Of a DNA stretch of 39,366 nt, positions 16,501 to 28,500 are shown piece by piece; the first letter of the stretch is position 1; each line of letters opens with the position of its first letter. Under the pieces are notes generated by a model that saw only the letters and a program-made list of their open reading frames with translations, searched no databases and was not told where the DNA came from. Position numbers and translations under genes: made by a program. Source of the stretch: Amycolatopsis sp. (GTDB lineage Bacteria > Actinomycetota > Actinomycetes > Mycobacteriales > Pseudonocardiaceae). The stretch covers positions 1 to 39,366 of the forward strand of contig NZ_JAODNM010000018.1 in NCBI RefSeq assembly GCF_025464955.1. Reading direction: 5' to 3'.

Positions 16501-19500
16501 AGCGCATGTCCGACGCGCTACGCAACGGCCACGAGGTCCTGGCGGTCGTGCGGGGCAGCGCGGTGAACCAGGACGGCGCGTCCAACGGACTGATGGCTCC
16601 CAACGGCCCGGCCCAGCAGCGGGTCATCCGCAAGGCGCTGGCCGGCGCTGGCCTGACCACGTCCGATGTGGACGTCGTGGAGGCGCACGGCACCGGCACC
16701 AGCCTCGGCGATCCGATCGAGGCGCAGGCCCTGCTGGCCACCTACGGCCAGGACCGCGAACGGCCGCTGTTGCTGGGCTCGGTCAAGTCGAACTTCGGTC
16801 ACACGCAGGCGGCGGCCGGAGTGGCCGGGGTGATCAAGATGGTGCTGTCGATGCGGCACGGCGTCGTCCCGAAGACGCTGCACGTCGACACCCCGTCGTC
16901 GCATGTGGACTGGACCGCGGGCGCGGTGGAACTGCTGACCGAGCCGACCGAGTGGCCGGAAGTGGACCGGCCGCGCCGGGCCGGTGTCTCCTCGTTCGGT
17001 ATCAGCGGCACCAACGCGCATGTGATTCTGGAGCAGAGCGACCTTGCCCCGCGCGGAACGCGCGGACAAAGCACCGCGGGAGTCTTGCCTTGGCTGGTTT
17101 CCGGCAAGACCAAGGCGGCCGTCCGTGCACAGGCCGCCCGGCTTCGGTCCTATGTAGATGCACGCCCCGATCTCGACATCGCCGATGTCGCGCTGTCGTT
17201 GGCCACCACCAGGTCGGCTTTCGAGCAGCGCGCGGCCGTGGTCGGCGGCGACCGCTCGGCATTGCTGCGGTCGCTGACCGCGCTGGCCACCGATTCGGCT
17301 GACGCGGCCGTAGTCGAGGGCGAAGCTACCGGCGTCGGCCGCGTCGCGATGCTGTTCACCGGACAGGGCAGCCAGCGTGCTGCGATGGGCAAGGAGCTCT
17401 ACCACCGGTTCAGTGTCTTCGCGCGAGCGCTGGACGTCGTGGCCGCGGAACTGGACCGGCACTTGGACCGTCCGCTGTTCGACGTCCTGTTCGCGGACGA
17501 AGGCACCCCGGAAGCGGCGCTGCTCGACCAGACCGGCTGGGCGCAGCCCGCACTTTTCGCCGTCGAGGTCGCACTGTTCCGGCTGGCCGAGTCGTGGCGG
17601 ATCAAGGTCGCCTACCTGGGCGGGCACTCCATCGGCGAGATCGTGGCGGCACATGTGGCCGGCGTGTTCTCCCTCGCCGACGCGGCAACCCTGGTGGCGG
17701 CGCGGGCGCGGTTGATGCAGGCGTTGCCCGGGAATGCTTCAGTGTCGCGTAGCGACTCCGTTGAGGGTGGTGGTGGGCGACGGGTGGGCGGAGCGATGGT
17801 CGCCGTGCAGGCCTCCGAGGACGAGATGCTGCCGCGGCTGACCGATGGCGTGTCGATCGCCGCGATCAACGGTCCGACCTCGCTGGTGATCGCCGGTGAC
17901 TCCGACGCGGTGCTGGAGATCGCCGCCGGTTTCGGCGAACAAGGCCGCAAGACCAAGCGGCTGCGGGTCAGCCATGCGTTCCACTCGCCGCTGATGGACC
18001 CGATGCTGGCGGAATTCCGCGAGGTCGTGGCGGGTCTGTCCGCCGAGGCCCCGCGCATCCCGCTCGTGTCGAACCTGACCGGGCGAATCGCCACCCCCGA
18101 GCAGGTGTGCTCCCCGGACTACTGGGTGGACCATGTCCGCGGGACCGTCCGCTTCGCTGACGGTGTGAGCGCTCTGAGTGATGCCGGCGTGAACACCTTC
18201 GTCGAGCTGGGCCCGGACGGTGTGTTGTCGGCGATGGTCCAGGACGTGCTCGGCGACGAGCCCGCTGTCGTGCCGTTCCTGCGCGCCGGGCGGTCGGATG
18301 AGCTGGCGATCAGCACGGCGTTGTCCAGGTTGCACGTCAACGGGTCCACTGTGGACTGGAAGGCCTACTTCGCCGACAGCGGCGCACGGTGTGCCGACCT
18401 GCCGACCTACGCGTTCCAGCACTCGTTCTTCTGGCCGGTCTCCGCCGGCGCTGCCGCGATCTCCACCACGTCCGGCGATCCTGCCGACGACCTGCTGTGG
18501 GCCGCGATCGAGCGCGGGGACGCGAACGAACTAGCCACCCTGCTCCGGCTCGGCGAGCAGCAGCAGTCCTCGCTCGACACCCTGTTGCCCGCCCTGTCCT
18601 CGTGGCGGCAGAACAGCCAGCAGAAGACCCAACTGGATTCCTGGCGCTACCAGGTGAGCTGGACCCCCTTGCGGATCGCGGCGAGCCCGGTGTTCGACGG
18701 CACCTGGCTGCTGCTGAGCTCCGAAGGCAACCAGGACGCACTCGCCGGACAGTTGCGCGACGCACTCGTCACCCACGGCGCGCGGGTGCGGCACGTCGTA
18801 CTGGACGAGTCCTGCGTCGATCAGGAAGTGCTTGCCGAGCGGCTGGCCGGTGCCGAAGAGTTCGCGGGCGCGGTGTCGCTGCTCGGGTTGGATGAGCGGC
18901 CACATCCCGTGCTGTCACTCGGGCTCGCGTTGACCATCGCGGTGGTGCGCACCCTGGAAACTCCTTTGTGGACGGTCACCCGAGGCGCGGTGGGTACCGG
19001 CGCCGGAGATCTCGTCAGCTCGCCTGCGCAGTCCGCGGTGTGGGGTCTCGGCCGGGTCGCCGCGTTGGAGTACCCGCAGCGTTGGGCCGGTCTCGTCGAC
19101 CTCCCGGCGGAGGCGACCGGACCCGTCGTCTCGAAACTGCTGAGCGTGCTGGCCGGTCTCAACGGTGAAGACCAGACCGCGATCCGGGCTTCCGGCGTCT
19201 TCGGCCGGCGGCTCGCGCACCGCCCGGTCGAGACGCTGCCCGCCGACGACGAGTTCACCGCGCGGGGCACCGTGCTGGTGACCGGCGGCACTGGTGGCCT
19301 CGGCGCCGCCACCGCCCGCTGGCTCGCCGGCCGCGGTGCGGAACACCTGGTGCTGACAAGCCGTCGTGGACCTGACGCTCCCGGCGCGGCCGAGTTGCGC
19401 GCGGAGCTGGAAGGGCTGGGCGCCCGCGTTGAGATCGTCGCCTGCGACGTCGCCGATCGCGACGCGCTCGCCGCCGTGATCGACGCCGTGCCCGAGCTCA

Positions 19501-22500
19501 CGGGCGTCGTGCACGCGGCCGGTGCCGGCCAGAACTCGCCGCTGGAGCTGACCAGTATGGACGAGTTCGCCGAGCTGATGTCGGCGAAGGTCGTCGGCGC
19601 GGTCAACCTCGATGTCCTGCTCGGCGACCGCGAGCTGGACTTGTTCGTGCTCTTCGGCTCGATCGCCGGAGTCTGGGGCAGTGGTGGCCAGAGTGCCTAC
19701 GGCGCGGGCAATGCCTTCCTTGACGGGCTCGCCGAGAACCGGCGTGCCCGCGGCCTCGCGGCGACGTCGGTTTCCTGGGGCCCGTGGGCCGAGGTCGGTA
19801 TGGCCACCCAGGACGTCATGTCGGACAACCTCGCACGTCGCGGTTTGTCCTTCCTGCAGCCCGAAAAGGCGATCACGGAGCTCAACCGCGCGATCGTGCA
19901 GCAGGACGTCACGGTCACCGTGGCCGACGTCGACTGGGAGCGCTACTTCCCGATCTTCACCTCGATCCGGCCCAGCGCCCTGCTCGGTGACCTGCCCGAG
20001 GTGCGTGAGCTGGCGGCGATCGCCGAGACCGCGGGCGACGCCGGTTCCGAGTTCGCCCAAGGGCTGCGTGGCCTGACCGAAGCCGACCGGCTGCGACGGC
20101 TGCTCGAACTGGTCCGCGGCCAGGCGGCGGCGGTGCTGGGGCACAGCTCTGCCGACGAGGTGGGTGAACAGCGCGCCTTCCGCGACCTCGGCTTCGACTC
20201 ACTGACCGCGGTGGAACTGCGGAAGGCGCTCGGCACCGCGACCGGCCTGAACCTGCCCGCCACCCTGGTGTTCGACTACCCGACCCCGCGGGTGCTCGCG
20301 GACCATCTGCTGGCCGAACTGTTCGGCGCGGGCGACGATGTCGCCATCACGGCGGTACGTGGCGACGGCGCTTCGGACGAGCCGATCGCGATCATCGGCA
20401 TGAGCTGCCGCTTCCCCGGCGGCGCGACCACGCCCGAAGAGTTCTGGTCACTGATCAGCGACGGCGTCGACGCCATCACCCAGTTCCCCGATGACCGCGG
20501 CTGGGACGTCGCCGCGCTGTACAACGAAGACCCCGATCAGTCGGGCGCCACCTACTCGATGGCCGGTGGTTTCCTCCACGACGCCGGCGAGTTCGACCCC
20601 GCCTTCTTCGGGATCAGTCCGCGTGAGGCCAACGGGATGGACCCGCAGCAGCGGCTGCTGCTGGAGACCACCTGGGAGTCGATCGAGCGGGCCGGGATCG
20701 ACCCCGCCTCGCTGCGCGGCACCCGCACCGGCGCGTTCATCGGCTCCAGCTACGCCGAATACGGCGGCAACGAGGAAGGGTCCGAGGGCTACCAGGTCAC
20801 CGGCACGATCCCCAGTGTGTTGTCCGGCCGCGTTTCCTACGTGTTCGGGCTCGAAGGCCCAGCCGTCACCGTCGACACCGCCTGCTCGTCTTCACTGGTC
20901 GCGCTTCACCTCGCGTGCCAGTCACTGCGCAGCGGTGAAAGCACGTTCGCGCTGGCCGGCGGCGCGACGGTGATGCCCAACCCGAAGCCGCTCATCGCCT
21001 TCAGCAGGCAGCGCGCGCTGGCCCAGGACGGTCGCTGCAAGGCGTTCTCCGATTCCGCCGACGGCATGACCGTGTCCGAGGGCATCGGCGTGCTGCTGCT
21101 CGAACGGCTGTCGGACGCCCAGCGCAACGGCCACGAGATCCTGGCCGTGGTACGCGGTTCCGCGGTGAATCAGGACGGTGCCTCCAACGGGCTGACCGCC
21201 CCGAACGGCCCGTCGCAGCAGCGCGTCATCATGCAGGCACTGGCGAACGCCGGGCTCGCACCGTCTGATGTGGACGCTGTCGACGCGCACGGCACCGGCA
21301 CGAGGCTCGGCGACCCGATCGAGGCGCAGGCGCTGCTGGCGACCTACGGCCGCGGCCGCGACGCGGACCAGCCCCTGCGGCTGGGCTCGGTCAAGTCGAA
21401 CATCGGACACACCCAGTCCGCGGCGGGTGTGGCGAGCGTGATCAAGATGGTGATGGCGCTGCGCAACGGTGTTCTTCCGCGCACGCTGCACGTCGACACG
21501 CCGTCCACGCACGTGGACTGGAGCTCGGGCGCGGTGTCACTGCTGACCGAGTCGCTCGAATGGCAGCCGAACGGGCGGCCCCGCCGGTGCGCGGTCTCGG
21601 CGTTCGGCATCAGTGGCACGAACGCGCACACGCTGTTGGAGGAAGCACCGCGGTCCGGCAGGGCGCCTTCCCCGGTCGAGCCGGTTGCCGGGGTCCTGCC
21701 TTGGGTGATCTCCGCCCGTAGTGCGCCCGCGTTGCGTGACCAGGCCGCGAACCTGCTCGGCAGGGTGACCGCGGAGCCCGAGTGGCGTCCCGTCGACATC
21801 GGCTTCTCGCTGGTGTCCTCGCGGGCGGTCTTCGACCACCGGTCGGTGGTCCTCGGTGAGTCCCGCGACGAGCTGACGACCGGCTTGACGGCGTTGAGCG
21901 GTTCCGAGGTCGTCAGCGGCGTGGCCGATCTGAACGGCCAGATCACCTTCGTCTTCCCGGGGCAGGGCACCCAGTGGGTGGGCATGGGCGCTCAGCTGAT
22001 GTCGGAGTCGCCGGTCTTCGCCGAGCGGATGGCCGAATGTGCCGCGGCGCTCGCGCCACACCTCGACTGGTCGTTGCTGGATGTGCTGCGTGAGGTGCCC
22101 GGTGCGCCTTCGCTGGAACGGGTCGACGTGGTTCAGCCCGCGTCGTTCGCGGTGATGGTTTCCCTCGCCGAGATGTGGCGTTCCTTCGGGGTGGTGCCGG
22201 ACGCGGTCGTCGGGCACTCCCAGGGTGAGATCGCCGCGGCTTGTGTGTCAGGGGCGCTGTCGCTGGAAGACGCCGCGAAGGTGGTTGCGCTGCGCAGCCA
22301 GGTGATCGCGCGGCGGCTGTCCGGCCGCGGTGGCATCGCCTCGGTCCCGCTGCCCGTGGATGAGGTCCAGGCCCGGCTCGAGGAGTGGGACGGCCGCGTC
22401 TCGCTCGCCGCGGTCAACGGCCCGCGCTCGGTCGCGGTTTCCGGGGAGACCGAGGCCTTGGACGAGCTGTGCGCGCGGCTGACCGGCGAAGACGTCCGGG

Positions 22501-25500
22501 TGCGCCGGATCGCGGTGGACTACGCCTCGCATTCCGCACAGGTCGCCGATATGCACGACGAACTGGTCGCCGAGCTCGCCGGAATCGTTCCGCGGGCGCC
22601 GCACGTACCGTTCCTGTCCACGGTGACCGGCGAGTGGATCGACGGCCCGCAGCTGGATGTCGAATACTGGTACCGCAACCTGCGCCAGACCGTGCGGCTG
22701 CTCGACGCCGTGCGGACGCTGCTCGCGGCGGGCCATCGTGCGTTCGTGGAGGTCAGCTCGCACCCCGTGCTGGCGGTCGGGCTGGAGGACACGATCGCGG
22801 ACGCCGGTGAGCGCGCGGTCGTGACCGGTACCTTGCGCCGCAACACAGGTGGACTGCGCCGGGTGCTGACCTCAGTGGCTGAGCTGTTCGTGCGTGGTTT
22901 CCCGGTGGACTGGCCGACCTGCTTCGAAGGCACTGGCGCGCGGCGGCTGGACCTGCCGACCTACGCCTTCCAGCACGAGCGCTTCTGGTCCGCGCCCACG
23001 ATGATCGAACCCGGCCCGGCCGGCCAGGTGGACGCCGTGGACGCGGCGTTCTGGGCCGCGGTCGAGCAGTCGGACTTCGACGCGCTCACGTCGAGCCTGA
23101 ACATCGACGAGGACTCGCTCGCCGCGGTCCTGCCCGCACTGACCAGCTGGCGCAAGCAGCAACGTGACCAGTCCACAACGGACTCCTGGCGCTACCGCAC
23201 CGTCTGGAAGCCGTTGAGTGGCCTGCCGATGGCCGCGCTGCCGGGCACCTGGCTGCTGGTCACCGCGGACGGGATCGCGGACGACGACGTAGCTGCCGCA
23301 CTGAGCGGTCACGGCGCCGAGGTGCGCCGCTTGGTGCTGGACGAGTCCTGCATCGACCGCGAGATCATGGCTTCCCGGCTCGAAGTCGCGGCCGAGGGTG
23401 TTGCGGGGATCGTGTCGTTGCTGGCTTCGGCCGAGGAGCCGGCCGAGTCGTTCCCGGCTCTGCCGTCCGGCCTCGCCCTCACCGTCGCGCTCGTGCAGGC
23501 CCTGGGAGATCTGGCACGGGGAGACAACGAGATCAGCGCTGCGCTGTGGTGCGTGACCCGCGGTGCCGTGTCGACCGGCCGCTCCGACCGCGTCTCCCAC
23601 CCGGCCCAGGCTCAGGTGATGGGTCTCGGCTGGACGACGGCGCTGGAGAACCCGCAGCGCTGGGGCGGCATGATCGACCTGCCGGAGGTTCTCGACCAGC
23701 GTTCCGCGCAGCGGCTGGTCGCCGTGCTTTCCGGTGGTACCGGCGAGGATCAGGTCGCCATCCGCGCGTCCGGCGCACTCGCCCGCCGCGTCGTCCGCGC
23801 CCCCGCCAAGGAGGAACGGGCTCGCGAATGGTCGTTCAGCGGCACGACGCTGATCACCGGCGGCACCGGGACGCTCGGCCCGCACATCGCGCACTGGGCC
23901 GCCCGTCACGGTGCTGAGCACCTGGTGCTCGCCAGCCGCAGCGGCATGGCCGCACCGGGTGCCGAACTGATCGTCGAACAGCTCGCCGAGCTGGGCACCA
24001 GGGTTGAGATCGTCGCCTGCGACATCACCGACAAGGGCGCGCTCGCCGACCTGCTGGCCAGGCTCGACGTCCGAACGGTCGTGCACACCGCGGCCGTCAT
24101 CGAGCTGGCATCCCTTGCCGAGACCACCATGGACCAGTTCGCCAGGGTCGTGCACGCGAAGGTCGTCGGCGCCCGCAACCTCGATGAGCTGTGCGGCGAG
24201 GAAGTCGAGAACTTCGTGATGTTCTCGTCCATCTCCGGCACCTGGGGCAGTGGGCAGCACGCGGCGTACGTCGCGGCGAACGCGTACCTCAACGCGCTGG
24301 CCAGTAGCCGCCGTGCCCGTGGTCTGAGCGCCACTTCGCTGTCTTGGGGCATCTGGGCGGACGACATCGGCCTCGGCCGCGTCGACCCCGAGCAGATCCG
24401 GGGCAGCGGCCTGGTGTTCATGAACGCCCGGCTGTCGCTGGACGCCATGCTGCGAGCCGTCGAAGGCGACGAGACCGAACTCGCCATCGCCGACATCGCT
24501 TGGGACCGCTACCACCCGGTGTTCACCTCGTCCCGGTCGACGACGCTGTTCGACGAGATCCCCGAAATCCGGCAGCTGGCCGCCGCGGAACAGGCCGCGA
24601 CCGCTGCCACCGACGACGGATTCGTCGCGAGGATGCGCGCGCTGCCCAGTGCCGAACAGGAACGGGTCCTGCTGGACCTGGTCCGCGGCCAGGCCGCGAC
24701 GGTGCTCGGACACGCCAGCGGCGACGCACTGTCGGAGCACCAGGCGTTCCGTGACATCGGCTTCGACTCGCTCACGGCGGTCGACCTGCGTAACCGCCTC
24801 GTGGCGGCGACCGGGCTGACCCTGCCGACGACGATGGTCTTCGACCACCCGAGCCCGCTCGCGCTCACCGAGTTCCTGCGCTCGCAGATCGACGGCGTCG
24901 AAATCCTGTCGGCCGCCCCGGCGGTGTCCTCGGCCACCGACGACGACCCGATCGTGATCATCGGCATGGGCTGCCGCTACCCCGGCGGGGTCAGCTCGCC
25001 GGAGGACCTGTGGGAGCTCGTGCTCGGCGGCGGCGACGCCATCTCGGGATTCCCGGCCGACCGCGGCTGGGACGCCGAGATGCTGTACGACGCCGACCCC
25101 GACCAGGAGGGGTCGACCTACTCCGTGCAGGGCGGATTCCTGCATGACGTGGCGGACTTCGACCCCGGCTTCTTCGGGATCAGCCCCCGCGAGGCGCTGT
25201 CGATGGACCCGCAGCAGCGGCTGCTGCTGGAGACGACCTGGGAGACGTTCGAGCGGGCCGGGATCGACCCGGCTTCGCTGCGCGGAAGTCTCACCGGCGC
25301 GTTCATCGGCGCGAGCTACCAGGACTACACCAACGCCCAGGCGGGCTCGTCCGACGGCGCTGAAGGCGCCGAGGGCTACATGATCACCGGGACGCTGTCG
25401 AGCATCCTGTCCGGCCGTGTCTCGTACCTGATGGGGTTGGAAGGCCCGGCGGTCACGCTCGACACGGCCTGCTCGTCCTCACTGGTCTCGATGCACCTGG

Positions 25501-28500
25501 CTTGCCGGTCGCTGCGGGACGGCGAGAGCTCGCTGGCACTCGCCGGTGGCGTGAGCATCATGGCCACCCCTGGCGCGTTCGTCGGCTTCAGCCGCCAACG
25601 CGCGCTCGCCGTCGACGGCCGCTGCAAGGCGTACGCCGAGGCGGCCGACGGCATGACGCTGGCCGAAGGCATCGGCCTGGTGCTGCTCGAACGACAGTCC
25701 GACGCGCTGCGTAACGGCCACCGGATCCTCGCGGTCGTCCGCGGCAGCGCGATCAACCAGGACGGCGCCTCGAACGGGCTCACCGCGCCGAACGGCCCAG
25801 CACAGCAGCGAGTCATCCAGCGGGCACTGGCGAACGCGCGGCTCACACCATCCGAAGTGGACGTTGTGGAGGGCCACGGGACCGGCACCGCGCTGGGCGA
25901 CCCGATCGAGGCGCAGGCCCTGTTCGCCACCTACGGCAAGCGTGCCGAACGCCCACTGCTGCTCGGTTCGGTCAAGTCCAACATCGGCCACACCCAGATG
26001 GCATCCGGTGTCGCCAGCGTGATCAAGATGGTGCTGGCCATGCACCACGGCGTACTGCCGAAGACCCTGCACATCGACGCGCCTTCGTCCCATGTGGACT
26101 GGTCGTCCGGAGCGATCGAGCTGCTGACCGAGCAGGTCGAGTGGCCGGAGACCGGGCGTCCACGGCGGGCCGCGGTGTCCTCATTCGGCCTCAGCGGCAC
26201 CAACGCCCACACCATCCTGGAACAGTCGCCGCCGGTCGAGCAACCGGCCGAGGTCGAGATTCCCGGTGCGGTGCCAGTGTTGCTCTCCGGCCGTACCGAC
26301 GAGGCTCTGCGTGCGCAGGCCGGCCGTCTGCTTTCCCTGCTGGAGAGGCGACCTGGCCTCAGGCTCGCGGATCTGGCCTTCTCGCGGGCGACCACCCGGT
26401 CGAGCTTCGAACGCCGGGCCGTCGTCGTGGCCGAGGAGACCGGCGACCTGCTGCGGAGCCTGTCCGCGCTGCGCGACGAGCTTCCCGACTCCGGTCTGGT
26501 GCGGGGGACGGCCGCTCGCGGCAGGCTCGCGTTCCTGTTCACCGGACAGGGCAGCCAGCGGCCGGGAATGGGCCGCGAGCTCTACGACCGGTTCGAGGTG
26601 TTCGCGGACGCGCTGGACGAGGTGCTGGCCCATCTCGACACGCAACTCGAACAGCCGCTGCGTGAGGTCATCTTCGCCGAGTCGGGCGACCTGCTCGACC
26701 TGACCGGCAACACCCAGCCGGCGCTGTTCGCACTCGAGGTCGCACTCTTCCGCCTGGTCGAGTCGTGGGGCGTCCGGCCCGACTACCTGACCGGGCACTC
26801 CATCGGTGAGTTCGCCGCGGCACATGTCGCGGGAGTGTTCTCGCTGGCCGATGCCTGCACCCTGGTCGCGGCCCGCGGCCGGCTGATGCAGGCACTGCCG
26901 ACCGGCGGCGCGATGGTGTCCGTGCAAGCGACCGAGGACGAGGTCACGCCGCTGCTGACCGGCGACGTGTCCATCGCCGCGATCAACGGCCCGGCTTCGC
27001 TGGTCATCTCCGGTGACGAGGACGCCGTCCTCGCGATCGCCGCTCGGTTCGAGAAGACGAAGCGGCTACGGGTGAGTCATGCCTTCCATTCGCCGCTGAT
27101 GGACGCCATGCTCGAAGACTTCCGGCAGGTGGCCGGAACCGTTTCCTACAGCGCGCCGGTGATCCCCGTGGTCTCCACGGTGACCGGCTCGCTCGCCACC
27201 GCCGAGCGGCTGGCCTCGCCGAACTACTGGGTGGACCAGGTCCGCGCCACCGTCCGATTCGCCGACGGGGTTTCCTGGCTGGCACAGGAGGGTGTCCGTA
27301 CCTTCCTGGAGCTCGGCCCCGACGGCGTCCTGTCCGGGATGGCGCAGGAGAGCCTGGCCGGGGACGCGGTGCTGCTGCCCGCCCTGCGCCGGGATCGTGC
27401 CGAGGTGCCCGCGATCCTCGGCACGCTGGCCGGTCTGCACGTCCACGGCGTACCCGTGGACTGGCGCGCGTTCTTCGCCAAGTCGGGCGCGCGGCTGATC
27501 GACCTGCCGACCTATCCGTTCCAGCATCAGCGTTTCTGGCCGGAGGGCCGTCCCGCCGACCAGGCAGTCTTGGGTGCGGCCGATCCGGTCGACGCCGAGT
27601 TCTGGTCCGCCGTCGAGCGGTCCGATCTCGAAACCGTGGCTGCCACGCTGCGACTCGATGGGGTCACTGTCGCCGAAATGGTGCCCGCGCTGGCTTCGTG
27701 GCGACGCAAGGGCCAGGAGAAGTCCGTTGTGGACAGTTGGCGCTACGGTGTCACCTGGAAGCCGGTCGGCGGGGCTCCGGCGGTGCTCACCGGCCCATGG
27801 CTGGTGCTGCTCGACGGGAAGGCCGACGACTGGGCGACGACGGTCGTCGACGCGCTCGCGGTGGCTACTGTGCGGGTTCCGGTCGGCGGAGCCGATCGTG
27901 CCGCGCTCGCCGAGCAGCTGCGCGACATCGCCGCCGGCGGAACCCGGTTCGGCGGCGTGCTTTCCCTGCTGGCCGTTTCCGATGACGGCGTGGCGCTGTC
28001 GATCGCGGCGATCCAGGCTCTGGGCGACGCCGGGATCCAGGCGCCACTGTGGTGTGTGACCCGCGGTGCGGTGTCCGTCGGCCGTTCCGACCAGCTCGCA
28101 CATCCGGCCCAGGCCGCGGTGTGGGGCATCGGCCGAGTGGCCGCGATGGAACACCCCGAGCGCTGGGGTGGTCTCGTAGATCTTCCGGATGCGCTGGACC
28201 GGGTTACCGCACAACGACTTCCGGGCGTGCTGGCCGCTGCCGAAGACCAGGTCGCCGTCCGGCCCTCCGGCGTCTACGCCCGCAGGCTCGGCCACCGGCC
28301 GTCCGGGCCGGAGAGCGCACGTCGTGAGTTCCGGCCGACCGGCACCGTCCTGGTGACCGGTGGCACGGGCGGTATCGGCGGGCACGTCGCCCGCTGGCTC
28401 GCCCGTGACGGCGCCGATCACCTGCTGCTGATCAGCAGGCGCGGCCCGGACGCACCGGGCGTCGACGACCTGGTGCGGGAGCTCAGCTCGCTGGGCACCG

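Noticed and set aside
18440..18650. Possible DH domain remnant after the AT in modules 2 to 6
   Set aside because: The stretch between AT and KR is short and holds neither the HxxxGxxxxP nor the Asp motif. It is the usual linker leading to the structural KR half.
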